A DNA stretch of 64,000 nucleotides from Enterobacter sp. EA-1 (GCA_002886105.1 CP025776.1:1798001-1862000); one strand, 5' to 3'. Positions 44,217-60,196 are shown, counted from the first letter of the stretch. Translations and numbers: made by a program. Notes: a model not told the origin generated them from the sequence alone.

Positions 44217-45089
44217 ATGAAAGGGATTGTTCTTGCTGGTGGTTCAGGAACCCGGCTTTACCCCCATTACCCGGGGGGTTTCTAAACAATTACTGCCCAT
44301 TTATGATAAGCCAATGATCTATTATCCGATTTCTGTTCTGATGCTTGCAGGGATCCGGGATATTTTAATTATTTCTACTCCTGATGATATGCCAAGTTTC
44401 CAGCGCTTACTCGGCGATGGCAGCCGTTTTGGTATTAATTTGAGCTATGAAATTCAACCCTCTCCGGATGGACTTGCACAAGCTTTCCTCATCGGCGAGG
44501 AGTTCATCGGTAACGATCGTTGCGCTCTGGTATTGGGTGACAATATCTATTTTGGTCAGGATTTCGCTAAGAAACTCGGCGCGATCGCCAAAAAAGAACG
44601 TGGTGCGACGGTATTTGGCTATCAGGTCGCCGATCCCGAACGTTTTGGTGTTGTTGAGTTTGATGAAAATTTCCGCGCGCTCTCAATTGAAGAGAAACCC
44701 AAGCAGCCGAAATCTTCCGGGCCGTTACCGGGCTCTATTTTTACGACAATCGTGTGGTCGAAATGGCTAAGCAGGTACGCCCCTCATCGCGTGGCGAACT
44801 TGAGATAACGACCATCAACCAAATGTATCTTGATCTTGGCGAGCTGGACGTTGAATTGTTAGGGCGCGGCTTTGCATGGCTGGATTCCGGCACGCATGAA
44901 AGCCTGATTGAAGCCTCGCAGTTTGTGCACACTATTGAAAGCCGTCAGGCTTTTAAAATTGCCTGCCTTGAGGAAATCGCCTATCGCAACGGTTGGTTAA
45001 CCAGTGGGGAGCAGCTGCTTGTTGAAGCGAAAGTGATGGCCAAAACACACTATGGCCAATATCTCTTACAACTCGTTGGCGCTAATTAA
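44217..45089 (+). CDS. rfbA: Glucose-1-phosphate thymidylyltransferase
   Basis: RmlA (RfbA) makes dTDP-glucose, the first step of the rhamnose pathway. The signature GGSGTRLYP is at the start, followed by [56 protein letters not shown] and [22 protein letters not shown]. About 290 residues. Extra bases near 44266 and 44278 and indels near 44718 break the frame; corrected, it reads [11 protein letters not shown] and [22 protein letters not shown]. Two ATGs, at 44214 and 44217, are possible. It ends the O locus and converges on hisI. Confidence 0.94.
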
Positions 45090-45102
45090 GAACCCGTCAA
45101 AT

Positions 45103-45130
45103 AAAGCCAGCCACTGATGTGGCTGGCTTT
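45103..45130. terminator. Bidirectional terminator between rfbA and hisI
   Basis: AAAGCCAGCCAC and GTGGCTGGCTTT form a perfect 12-bp stem with a 4-base loop, bounded by A runs and T runs on both sides. It separates the converging O-antigen and his operons. Confidence 0.92.
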
Positions 45131-45134
45131 TCGC

Positions 45135-45739
45135 TTATTTATGACGCTTGCGTAAATTCTCAATCACCGTGGTTAAATCAAGCTGCTGGTCTTGCAGCAA
45201 TACCAACAGGTGATACATCAGATCTGAAGCCTCGTTAACCAGCTCTTCGCGGTCATTCACCGTGGCGGCCAGCGCGGTTTCCACGCCTTCTTCCCCCACT
45301 TTCTGCGCGATACGCTTGGTGCCGCTGGCATACAGTTTTGCCGTATAAGAGCTTGCCGGATCGGCGGTCTTCCGCGCGGCTAACAGCTCTTCCAGTTGAT
45401 ACAGGAACAACCACTGATGGCTGTTATCGCCAAAACAGCTCGACGTACCGGTATGGCAGGTGGGGCCGATGGGGTTAACCAGCACCAGCAGGGTATCGTT
45501 GTCGCAGTCCGGCGCGATACTGATCACATTGAGGAAGTGCCCGGAGGTTTCGCCCTTGGTCCACAGGCGGCCTTTGGTGCGGGAGAAAAAGGTGACTTTG
45601 CCGCTCTCCAGCGTTTTTGCCAGCGCGTCCTGATTCATGTATCCCAGCATCAGGACTTCACCAGAAACCGCATGCTGCACCACGGCGGGCAGCAGTCCGT
45701 CGGTTTTTTCCCAGTCCAGTTGGGCCAGTTGTTGCTCTG

Positions 45740-45746
<7 letters not shown>
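45135..45746 (-). CDS. hisI: HisIE, phosphoribosyl-AMP cyclohydrolase / phosphoribosyl-ATP pyrophosphatase
   Basis: HisIE carries out the second and third steps of histidine synthesis. The N-terminal cyclohydrolase shows [29 protein letters not shown] and the metal-binding CHTGTSSCF; the C-terminal pyrophosphohydrolase shows [33 protein letters not shown] split over its helices. At 203 residues it is full length and is one of the few genes here with no frame error. Its ATG overlaps the hisF end by 7 bases. It is the last gene of the his operon. Confidence 0.97.
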
Positions 45747-51259
<5,513 letters not shown>

Positions 51260-51263
51260 GGCC

Positions 51264-52162
51264 TTACTCCATCATCTTCTCAATCGGCAGCACCAGATGG
51301 AGCTTGCGCCCAGCGCTTTCAGTTTTCCATGGTTTCCCAGAACAGGGTTTCGCTGCTCACCATATGCATCGCCACACGCTGCTGATCGCCCGCCAGCGGC
51401 AGAATCGTCGGGCGTTCAGCGCCCGGCAGCAGGGCGATCACCTCTTCCAGACGTTCACTCGGCGCATGCATCATGATGTATTTGGATTCGCGCGCCTGAA
51501 TCACGCCCTCGGATGCGGGTCAGCAGTTTGTCGATCAGCTGTTGTTTGGCATCCATCATTTCACCATCACGCTGGATCAGACAGGCTTTGGAGCGGTAAA
51601 TCACTTCCACTTCACGCAGGCCGTTAGCCTCAAGTGTCGCGCCGGTGGAGACCAGTCGCAAATCGCGTCGGCCAGACCCCGCGCGCGGTGCCACTTCAAC
51701 GGAGCCATTCAGCAGACAGGATTTAAAGGAGACGCCTTTCTGGTCCAGATAGCGTTTCAGCAGGTGCGGGTAAGAGGTGGCGATGCGTTTGCCGTCCAGC
51801 GCCGCCGGGCCGTTCCAGCTTTCATCGGCGGGGGTCGCCAGCGACAGGCGGCAGCCGCCGAAATCCAGCGACGCAACGTGAAGTAGCGCGGGTCTTCGCC
51901 TTGCGCACGGCGGTTCAGCAGTTCCTCTTCCAGTACGTTTTCGCCAATGATCCCCCAGATCAACAACGCCGTCCATCACCGGTGCCCGGGATGTCGTCAT
52001 CGCGTACGCGCAGAATATCAATCGGCATGTTTTCGGCCGGGCGATCAGTCGCTGTGTATGCAGGTTGATCTTGATGCCGCAGCGTGCCAGCAATTCGCGT
52101 GAGTCTTCGCTCAGGCGACCGGATTTCTGAATAGCTATGCGTAAACGCGAGTTATCTAACAT
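51264..52162 (-). CDS. hisG: ATP phosphoribosyltransferase
   Basis: HisG catalyses the first step of histidine synthesis and is feedback-inhibited by histidine. [42 protein letters not shown] begins it; [85 protein letters not shown] and the regulatory C-terminus [26 protein letters not shown] follow. 299 residues. CCTCGG at 51507-51512 replaces CCTGG (coding strand RIQGVIQAR); others near 51315, 51672, 51880, 51960 and 52040. Confidence 0.95.
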
Positions 52163-52197
52163 TCTGTTGTCCTCTTTATCCTGCTGAATTTGGTTCA

Positions 52198-52232
52198 AAA
52201 AGCCCCCGGAAGAAGATCTTCCGGGGGCTTTC
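52198..52232 (-). terminator. his operon attenuator terminator
   Basis: GCCCCCGGAAG at 52202-52212 and CTTCCGGGGGC at 52218-52228 form an 11-bp GC-rich stem; on the minus strand it ends in a T run. It lies between hisL and hisG and is the terminator arm of the histidine attenuator, formed when the leader peptide is translated without stalling. Confidence 0.92.
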
Positions 52233-52291
52233 TCTGCGTTCATGCACCACTGGAAGATCTGAATGTCTTCCAGCACACATCGCCTGAAAGA

Positions 52292-52342
52292 CTAGTCAGG
52301 ATGATGGTGATGATGGTGGTGTTTAAATTGAACGCGTGTCAT
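52292..52342 (-). CDS. hisL: his operon leader peptide
   Basis: A 16-residue frame, MTRVQFKHHHHHHHPD, contains seven consecutive histidine codons and ends TAG. It is identical in design to E. coli HisL. Ribosome stalling at the His codons when charged tRNA-His is scarce favours an antiterminator, so the operon is read through. It lies about 130 bases before hisG and is followed by the attenuator hairpin. Confidence 0.97.
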   Translation of the reverse strand: MTRVQFKHHHHHHHPD

Positions 52343-52381
52343 AAAATTCTCGATGAATGCTTATTCATATGTTGTCGTTTA

Positions 52382-52410
52382 ACCTAAACCACTTTGGTCG
52401 CCAAAGGCAA
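52382..52410 (-). promoter_or_regulatory. his operon promoter
   Basis: On the minus strand TTGCCT (plus 52405-52410) and TTAGGT (plus 52382-52387) are spaced by exactly 17 bases, about 40 bases upstream of hisL. The sequence resembles the primary his promoter of E. coli. Divergent yeeZ starts about 110 bases to the right. Confidence 0.6.
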
Positions 52411-52516
52411 GGGCTTTTTTTATCTTTAAATCATTTCATATACGCTCTATGAATTGTCAGTTATCCCTCGGCTGGCGTAGCCTTGAAAGGTCGGAAGCAA
52501 GAGAACAGGGGATCGC

Positions 52517-53345
52517 ATGAAAAAGGTCGCAATTATTGGTCTGGGGTGGCTGGGTATGCCGTTAGCGTTGTCATTAACGGCGCGCGGCTGGCAAGTCACC
52601 GGCAGTAAAACCCGCCGGACGGTGTGGAAGCGGCGCGCATGTGCGGGATCGAAAGCTATGTGCTGAATCTCAATCCCGAACTGGTCTGCGAACCAGATGA
52701 CCTCGATGCGCTGATGAATGTGGATGCGCTGGTTATTACGCTGCCCGCGCGTCGTAGCGGACCCGGCGAGGATTTCTACCTGCAGGCGATGCAGGAGATT
52801 GTCGACAGCGCGCTGGCGTACCGCATTCCGCGTATTATTTTTTACCAGCTCCACCTCGGTGTATGGCGATGTGTCCGGCGTGGTGAAAGAGAACTCGCCG
52901 CGCAATCCGGTCACCGCCAGCGGACGCACGCTGAAAGAGCTGGAAGACTGGTTGCACAATCTGCCGGGCACGTCGGTGGACATTCTGCGGCTGGCGGGCT
53001 GGTTGGCCCGGCCCGGCATCCTCGGCCGCTTTTGCCGGCAAAACCGCGCCGGACGGCGACCACGGTGTTAACTGTGCATCTGGAAGATGTGATTGCAGCG
53101 ATTACGCTCTGCTGCAATCGCCAAAAGGCGGCCATATTTATAATCTCTGCGCCCCGGAACACCCGACGCGCGCAACGTTCTACCCGGCGATGGCGCGCCA
53201 GCTTGGGGTGGAGCCGCCGAAATTCACCGCCTCCCACAGTCAGGACAAAGGTAAACAGGTGGATGGCAGCCGTATCTGTAATGAACTGGGGTTTGAATAT
53301 CTCTATCCGGACCCGTTGCAGATGCCGCTGGAATCCATTTTTTAA
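52517..53345 (+). CDS. yeeZ: YeeZ, SDR-family NAD(P)-binding protein
   Basis: YeeZ is an atypical extended SDR protein whose substrate is not known. MKKVAIIGLGWLGMPLALSL carries a GxGxxG motif; DALMNVDALVITLPARRSGPGEDFYLQAMQEIVDSALAYRIPRIIF, SSTSVYGD, EDWLHNLPGTSVDILRLAG and GSRICNELGFEYLYPDPLQMPLE match E. coli YeeZ (274). Frame errors lie near 52611, 52845, 53003, 53037 and 53113. It is next to the his leader as in E. coli, without the yefM-yoeB toxin pair. Confidence 0.92.
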
Positions 53346-53673
53346 CAAATAATGCTATTGCTGCGGTGAATAATTCAGCGATAGCCTAAAAATCATGCGC
53401 TTAGCGATGATAAATAAGTGAGTTACGTCTCATCGTATTGTCATCGCGCTCCAAACTGGTGCAGAATATGTCGCTGCAAAAATGAAGAGATTAACCGACG
53501 CCAAACACGTCGGTTATTTTTTTGCAGGCAAAACGTCATTCAATAAAAGAGGCCGGGCTTCGTACCGGATAGATACACATTTAAAAACCGACAGTCGTTG
53601 TCGCTGAGGAAAGAACTAAAATGGGGCAATTATTTGCTTTTTGCGCCGGCTCTCGCCGTACAGGGGGAAAGCC
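53346..53673 (+). other. yeeZ-plaP intergenic region with terminator
   Basis: This 328-base gap holds no recognisable protein gene. It contains a terminator at 53493-53524 and about 150 bases before it that could be a long untranslated tail of yeeZ or a small RNA. The plaP leader follows, with AGGGGGAAA as its ribosome site. Confidence 0.5.
53493..53524 (+). terminator. Rho-independent terminator downstream of yeeZ
   Basis: AACCGACG at 53493-53500 and CGTCGGTT at 53508-53515 form an 8-bp stem with a 7-base loop, followed by A and a run of eight T. It is about 150 bases past the yeeZ stop. Confidence 0.88.
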
Positions 53674-55037
53674 ATGACGCATAACGTTACTCCAAAAACC
53701 TCTCGCGTGGAATTACGTAAGACCCTTACGCTGATTCCGGTTGTAATGATGGGCCGGCCTATATGCAGCCGATGACGCTGTTCGATACGTTCGGTATCGT
53801 CTCTGGCCTGACCGATGGTCACGTGGCGACCGCGTATGCGTTTGCGCTTATCGCTATCCTCTTTACTGCGCTGAGCTACGGTAAGCTGGTGCGCCGCTTC
53901 CCGTCAGCGGGCTCCGCTTATACCTATGCGCAGAAATCCATCTCCCCGGCCGTGGGCTTTATGGTGGGCTGGTCATCGCTGCTGGACTATCTGTTCATGC
54001 CGATGATTAACATCCTGCTGGCAAAATTTATTTCGAAGCGCTGGTGCCTTCCGTTCCGTCGTGGATCTTTGTGGTCGCGCTGGTGGCCTTTATGACCATC
54101 TCCAACCTGCGCAGCATCAAGACTGTGGCAAACTTCCAACACCCCTGATCGTGATTTTGCAGATGGGGATTGTTGCGGTGATCGTTGGCCTGATTATCTA
54201 CGGTGTGTCACACGGTGAAGGCGCAGGTACGCTGGTAAGCTCGCGTCCATTCTGGTCTGAAGGCGCACATGTCGTGCCGATGATCACCGGGGCGACAATT
54301 CTGTGCTTCTCGTTCCTCGGCTTCGATGGTATCTCTTCCCTTTCTGGAAGAGACGAAAGATGCAGAACGCGTGATCCCGCGCGCCATCTTCCTGACCGCG
54401 CTGCTCGGCGGGGTGGTGTTTATCGCCGCGTCTTACTTCCTGCAACTCTACTTCCCGGACATCTCACGCTTTAAAGATCCGGACGCATCCCAGCCGGAAA
54501 TCATGCTGTACGTGGCCGGTAAAACCTTCCAGTGGGGCGTGCTGATTTTCTCCAGCGTGACCGTACTGGCATCCGGTATGGCGGCGCATGCGGGCGTTTC
54601 CCGTTTAATGTATGTGATGGGCCGCGACGGCGTTTTCCCGACCCGTTTCTTCGGTTACGTGCATCCGAAATGGCGCACACCGGCGTGGAACGTGCTGCTG
54701 GTTGGCGCGATTGCGCTGCTGGCGATCCGTTTCGACCCTCGGGTTACCGCAACGGCGCTGATTAACTTCGGTGCGCTGGTGGCGTTCACCTTCGTGAACC
54801 TGTCGGTGATTTCCCAGTTCTGGATCCGCGAAAAACGTAACAAAACGCTGAAAGATCACTTCAACACCGGTGTTGCCGGTATGCGGTGCGCTGACCGTGG
54901 GTGCGTTGTGGGTGAACCTGAGCAGAGTTCGATGATCCTCGGCCTTATCTGGGGCGCGATTGGTCTGGTTTACTCCGGCTTGCGTAACCCGCAGCTTCCG
55001 TAACCCGGTGCCGCAGTACGAAGATATCGCGCAGTAA
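53674..55037 (+). CDS. plaP: PlaP, putrescine importer
   Basis: PlaP (YeeF) is an APC-superfamily low-affinity putrescine:H+ symporter of the inner membrane. [27 protein letters not shown] begins it; [85 protein letters not shown] and [23 protein letters not shown] follow. About 452 residues. CCTGG is read as CCGG near 53755 (MMGLAYMQPM); other errors near 54033, 54140, 54347, 54740, 54880 and 54992. It ends before a symmetric terminator shared with sbcB. Confidence 0.94.
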
Positions 55038-55058
55038 GTTTCACTCTGTTGCGACATA

Positions 55059-55089
55059 AAAACCGGAGGTCATGCCTCCGGTTTTTTTT
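55059..55089. terminator. Bidirectional terminator between plaP and sbcB
   Basis: AAAACCGGAGG at 55059-55069 and CCTCCGGTTTT at 55075-55085 form an 11-bp stem with a short loop and a T run on the plus strand. It separates two converging genes. Confidence 0.92.
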
Positions 55090-55114
55090 ATGCCTGTCTG
55101 TCTGGGGAATAGCC

Positions 55115-56540
55115 TCACACGATCTCTTCGGCGTACTGCCACAGCGCTTTCAGCAGCGCCTGTTTTTCGCTGTCACCATCGTGCTGCTGGAACAGCGCCT
55201 GTAGCTGGTCGGCGTACTGTTGCAGGTACTCAGGGGTAAAGACATTGCGCCGGTGCTGGAAGCCAGCGCTGCTGCTCGTTTTCATCCAGCGTGCCGAGGA
55301 AATTACGCGCACGGTAGTTAAACAGCAGCTTCTCAATGCGGTTATCGGCGAAGGTGATATCCAGTGCGGGCAGATTGCGCGGATCGGTTTCCAGCAGAAT
55401 TTTCATTGCCGCGCGATCGGCGTCGCTGAAAGCCGTTGTAGATCTGCGCATCAACGTTTTCTGAAGGCGTAAAAGGTTCGGCCTCGGCGAAAATCGCCAC
55501 CACTTTTTCCCGCACCTGCGGGTTATCACGCAAGAGTTGTAGATTATCGAGGCACTGCTGGCGGTTGATGCCCAGCCGTTCCGCATCCTGTGGGCGCAAC
55601 GTATTGGCCTGCGCCAGAACAGGGCACTTGTTCAGATGCACCAGTTTTACCGGCACGGCGGCGTTATCGCCCAGCTCGGCTTTCGGCGTGTAGAGCCGTT
55701 CGCGCAGCGCGTCGGCATCCAGCTCCAGCAGTGGCGACATATCTCCTGCCGAGGTCGACCATGATCACCGCATTACGGTTTTCCGGGTGCCAGCCAGCGG
55801 CGCAACCCAACTGGTATTGCCGCGCCACGCGCCAAACATGCCAGAGACGTGCACCAGCGGCTTCCATTTGTGGCACATCAACCAGCGCCGCCAGCTTCTG
55901 CTTGTTGCGGTGGCTGAACAGATAATCGAATAACTTGGGCTGTTTCGCTTTGACCAATTGCGCCATGGCAATGGTGGCATAGACGTCGGCCATCGCATCA
56001 TGCGCATTGCTGTGTTCAATACCGTTGGCTTTGGTCAGGTGTTCAAGGCGAAAGCTTGGCAGGCCATCCTCATTTTCCGGCCAGACAATGCCGTCCGGAC
56101 GCAGCGCGTAGCAGGCGCGCATCACATCCAGCAAAGTCCCAGCGCGAGTTGTTGTTCTGCCAGCTCCACGCATAGGGATCGTAGAAGTTGCGATAGAAAA
56201 TGTTGCGCGTGACCTCATCGTCAAAGCGCACATTGTTGTAACCGAGCACGCAGGTTTTTGGCACGGTAAACAGGTCATGAATACGTTTGGCAAAAGCGGC
56301 TTCATTGTCGCCTCTGGCGCGGGCTGTCTGCGGAGTGATACCGGTTATCAACACCGCTTCCGGCTGCGGCAGATAGTCGTCGGCGGGTTTACAGTAGAAC
56401 ACCTCCGGCTCGCCGATAATGTTGAAATCCGCATCGGTGCGGATGGCGGCGAACTGCGCCGGGCGATCCAGCGCCGGGCTGGTGCCGAACGTTTCGTAAT
56501 CGTGAAAGAGAAAAGTGGGTGTTGCGGTGGAATCAGACAC
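55115..56540 (-). CDS. sbcB: Exodeoxyribonuclease I
   Basis: SbcB is the 3'-5' single-strand exonuclease ExoI of recombination and mismatch repair. The DEDDh motif begins with FLFHDYETFG, then YNNVRFDDEVTRNIFYRNFYDPYAW, FRLEHLTKANGIEHSNAHDAMADVYATIAMA and the end LLKALWQYAEEIV. About 475 residues. The reading starts at a GTG at 56540 (MSDSTATPTFLFHDYETFG); no in-frame ATG is nearby, possibly because of an indel. Frame errors lie near 56137, 55845, 55765, 55745, 55433 and 55262. Confidence 0.95.
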
Positions 56541-56750
56541 CAGAAGCTCATCCTGTCAGTAAATATGCCGTCTATGGTAAACCATCCCGCGCAGTGTGCC
56601 GAAGAAAAACCCGCGTAGATCCCGTGCTGCTTCGCAAAAACAGGGGCTTAAATCTGATGCGTGTCACATTTTTTGCAATTTAAACAGGTAACGACACACG
56701 AAGTTCCGTAAAAAAGAACGGCGATTTTAGATGCTTATGAGGATATTTCA

Positions 56751-57910
56751 TTGAAACGCCGTTTGTTTGCTGCTTCTTTGCTGGCGGTCTGTGTTAACAG
56801 CGCCCGGCCGACGACTTACCTTTTGCCCCGCAGCCTCCGGCGATTCAGGCCGGTTCACGGGTATTGATGGACTACACCACCGGGCAAATCTTAACGGCGG
56901 GCAATGAACATCAGCAGCGTAACCCGGCGAGTCTGACCAAACTGATGACCGGCTACGTGGTGGACCGGGCGATTGATAGCCACCGCATCAGCGCTGACGA
57001 TGTTGTCACCGTGGGCCATGATGCCCGGGCGAAAGGCAACCCGGTGTTTGACGGATCTTCTTTGATGTTCCTGGAAACCTCGGTGACCGCCTGACGGTGC
57101 GCGACCTGAGTCGTGGTCTGATTGTGGATTCCGGCAACGATGCCTGTGTGGCGCTGGCGGATCGGCGTCGCGGGCGGGCAGCCGCAGTTCGTGAACATGA
57201 TGAATGAGTACGTGCAGAAGCTGAACCTGCACGACACCCACTTTGAAACCGTACACGGGCTGGATGCCCCGGTGCCAGCACAGTTCGGCCTACGATCTGG
57301 CGGTGCTTTCTCGCGCCATCATTCACGGTGAGCCGGATTTTTATCATATGTACAGTGAAAAAAGCCTGACCTCGAACGGCATCACGCAGCAAAACCGTAA
57401 TGGTCTGCTGTGGGATAAGACGCTGAATGTTGACGGTCTGAAGACCGGGCATACCTCCGCGGGTTTTAACCTGATTGCCTCCAGCACCGATGGTGAACGC
57501 CGTTTGATTGCGGTGATCATGGGCGCCGATAGCCCGAAAGGCCGCGAAGATCAGGCGCGCAAGCTGTTGCACTGGGGCCAGCAAAATTTCGACACTGTCG
57601 AAGTGCTGCGTAATGGCAAGAAAGTGGGCAGCGAACGGGTCTGGTACGGCGATAAAGAGCAGGTGGATGTTGGTACCGATCAGGATTTCTGGATGGTGTT
57701 GCCGAAAGCGGAACTGGCGAACATCAAAGCCAAATACGTACTGGACAAGAAAGAGCTGGACGCTCCGTTGGCGGCGCATCAACGGGTGGGGAGATCCAGC
57801 TTTACGACCGTGATCAGGTGGTGGCTCACTGGCCGCTGGTGACGCTGGATAGCGTCGGCAAAGGCGGCTGGTTCTCCCGTTTAAGCGATTACCTGCACCA
57901 TAAATCCTGA
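56751..57910 (+). CDS. dacD: D-alanyl-D-alanine carboxypeptidase DacD (PBP6b)
   Basis: DacD is a low-molecular-weight penicillin-binding protein that trims pentapeptide side chains of periplasmic peptidoglycan. A TTG start at 56751 gives [17 protein letters not shown], a cleavable signal, with GAGG upstream. The catalytic motifs are SLTK (in [19 protein letters not shown]), SGN (in [13 protein letters not shown]) and KTG (in DGLKTGHTS). It ends with an amphipathic membrane-anchoring helix [12 protein letters not shown]. About 388 residues. Frame errors lie near 56803, 57025, 57085, 57160, 57270, 57460 and 57790. Confidence 0.94.
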
Positions 57911-57993
57911 CGACGCGCGGGCAGAGTGGCGAGGGTGCGAGTCTGCTCGCATAATTGAACTGGCCTGCGTGGCACTCCTCTGCGGAGTAGCTA

Positions 57994-58013
57994 TACTGTA
58001 TGTCTAAACAGTG
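57994..58013 (+). promoter_or_regulatory. LexA (SOS) box upstream of sbmC
   Basis: The sequence contains CTGT at 57996-57999 and ACAG at 58008-58011 with exactly 8 bases between them, flanked by TA and TG, a good LexA operator. It lies about 20 bases upstream of the sbmC start. E. coli sbmC is SOS-induced, so LexA control is expected here. Confidence 0.9.
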
Positions 58014-58031
58014 ATCGTAGGGGGAGGCAGC

Positions 58032-58506
58032 ATGGGCTACAACGTTAAGCAGCTTGAAAAACGCCGTATCGCCGGTTTCCATCTGGTGGGGCCGTGGGAT
58101 GAAAAGGTTAAGCAGGGTTTTCAACAGTTGTTGATGTGGGTGGAAAACAATCAGATCCAGCCGCTGGAGTGGGTGTGCGTCTATTACGATAACCCGGACG
58201 AGGTGCCGCCGGAAAAACTGCGCTGCGACGTGGCCATTACTGTCGACAGTGCGTTCCGAGGTTCCGGCTAACAGCGAAGGGGTGATCACCACTGAAATAC
58301 CTGCCGGGCAGTATGCGGTCGCCCATGCCCGCGTTTACAACGAAGAGTTTGAACAGTGCTGGGATCTGTTTTTCGATGAGTTGCTGAGCGACCAGTCGTT
58401 GCAGATTGCCGCCGGGCCCTGTTTTGAGGTCTATCAGAACGACGGGCAAAGCGACGGTTACTGGGACATCGATATGCATATCCCGGTGGAGCCGAAAGCA
58501 CTTTAA
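58032..58506 (+). CDS. sbmC: DNA gyrase inhibitor SbmC (GyrI)
   Basis: SbmC (GyrI) is a small cytoplasmic GyrI-like protein that inhibits gyrase and protects against microcin B17 and quinolone-type poisons. It reads [59 protein letters not shown] and [27 protein letters not shown]. About 157 residues. CCGAGG near 58257 breaks the frame in [20 protein letters not shown] there would give FQVPANSEG. GGGGGAGGCAGC precedes the ATG. Confidence 0.93.
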
Positions 58507-58520
58507 GCGGTTATGCGGTG

Positions 58521-58557
58521 AAAAGAGGCGGTCGCGCGCGTTTGCCCGCCTCTTTTT
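58521..58557 (+). terminator. Rho-independent terminator after sbmC
   Basis: AAAAGAGGCGG at 58521-58531 pairs with the CCGCCTCTTTTT arm ending near 58557, 15 bases after the sbmC stop. The T run is clear. Confidence 0.9.
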
Positions 58558-58631
58558 GTTTTAAAGAGTGACTTTCGCCACAGAAATATCGCTACAATTG
58601 CGCCTTCGTCGTTTGAATGTGGAGAGCGGCT

Positions 58632-59690
58632 GTGCGTCGCGACAAATCACTGAGCCCGTTTGAAATTCGTCTCTATCGCCACTATCGCATCGTGCACGGT
58701 GCGCGCGCGTGACGCTGGCGTTTATCCTGACGTTTCTGATAATCCGGCTATTGAGCGTACCGGAAGGGACTCGGCCGCTCATTACGCTGGTGGTGCTGAT
58801 GGGGCCGATCTCCTTTTGGGGCAACGTGGTTCCGCGTGCCTTTGAGCGCATCGGCGGGACTATCTTTGGCGCGGCATTGGGGCTGATTGCACTCAAGCTG
58901 GAACTGATTTCTTTGCCGTTGATGCTGCTGTGGTGCGCGGCGGCGATGTTTCTCTGCGGCTGGCTGGCGCTGGGTAAAACCGTATCAGGCCTTGTTGATT
59001 GGCATTACGCTGTCGGTGGTGGTGGGTGCGCCAGCCGGGGATATGCACACGGCACTCTGGCGCAGCGGCGATGTGATCATCGGGTCACTGCTGGCCATGC
59101 TGTTTACCGGTATCTGGCCGCAGCGCGTTTTTGCACTGGCGCATCCAGATGGCGGGGTTTGTCACCGCGTTTAACCGCGTCTACCGGTGCCGGGTTTTCC
59201 CGCAACTGGTGGAGCGCCCGCGGCTGGAAAAACATCTGCAAAAAATTCTCAGCGACGTCGTGAAAATGCGTGGTCTGATAACCCCGGCCTGCAAAGAGAC
59301 GCACATTCAGAAAGCGATTTTCGAAGCTATCCAGACCGTCAGCCGCAATATGGTGTGCATGCTGGAACTGCAAATTAATGCGCACTGGAGTTCCCGCGCC
59401 AGCCATTTCGTGATGATTAACGCCAACACATTACGGGAAACGCAACAGATGACGCAGCGGACGCTGCTGACCATCGCCCATGCGTTGTATGAAGGCAACC
59501 CGCAACCGGTGCTGGCGAATACGGAAAAACTGAATGAGATCGTCGCCGAGCTGCGGCAATTAAGTGGTGAGCACCCGGGGGGGATGCTGTTGCGGAAACA
59601 TCTATCCACGGCTATGTCTGGTTGAGCATGGAGCTGGCGCGCCAACTGGAATTATTGTCGCATTTGATCTGTCGGGCGTTGCGTAAATAA
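58632..59690 (+). CDS. yeeA: YeeA, FUSC-type inner-membrane protein
   Basis: YeeA belongs to the aromatic-acid-efflux/fusaric acid resistance membrane family; its substrate is unknown. A GTG start at 58632 gives VRRDKSLSPFEIRLYRHYRIVHG. Membrane segments are LAFILTFLIIRLLS, TLVVLMGPISFWGNVVPRAFERIGG, GLIALKLELISLPLMLLWCAAAMFL and DVIIGSLLAMLFTGIWPQR; the cytoplasmic part includes RNMVCMLELQINAHWSSRASHF. About 352 residues. Errors near 58707, 58985, 59138, 59190 and 59585. Confidence 0.92.
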
Positions 59691-59857
59691 GCGGCAGATA
59701 ACCACTTGCCACTGTCAGGTTGTTTCGATTCAGCTACATTTGAGGTTATGATAGGGAAAAGGAAAAATCATTGTCAGATGCAATGGCTTTGGGTTAGGTT
59801 TGCCTCCATGCCGTTGCTTTAACGAATCCGAATCTCACATAATCAGGGGGTGTAAAA

Positions 59858-60191
59858 ATGGAAACGAGTAAGCCTTCATTCCGGATGTTCTGGAGTTTGT
59901 GCGTCTGTTCCGCCGCAAGAATAAACTGCAACGCGAAATTCAGGACGTTGAGAAGAAGATCCGTGATAACCAGAAGCGCGTACTGCTGCTGGACAACCTC
60001 AGCGACTACATCAAGCCGGGCATGAGCGTTGAAGCCATCCAGGCATCATTGCCAGCATGAAAACCGACTACGAAGATCGCGTTGATGACTACATCATCAA
60101 AAACGCCGAGCTGTCGAAAGAACGTCGCGACATCTCCAAAAGCTCAAATCCATGGGTGAACTGGAAGCCGGTTGACGCCAAAGTGGAATAA
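59858..60191 (+). CDS. yeeX: YeeX, DUF496 family protein
   Basis: YeeX is a small highly charged protein of unknown function (DUF496). METSKPSF at the start, then [52 protein letters not shown] and [25 protein letters not shown], nearly identical to E. coli YeeX (109). It looks like a helical coiled coil. Frame errors near 59890, 60045, 60140 and 60170 explain why no long frame is visible. GGGGGTG lies upstream of the ATG. Confidence 0.92.
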
Positions 60192-60196
60192 TCCCT

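Noticed and set aside
52292-52342. The ATG/GTG-rich run near 52300 as a microsatellite repeat.
   Set aside because: It is the reverse complement of seven His codons in the hisL leader peptide.
57006-58292. Long open frame (428 codons) on the minus strand across dacD and sbmC.
   Set aside because: It is antisense to two well-identified genes and has low-complexity, unrecognisable sequence; it is long only because of base composition and indels.
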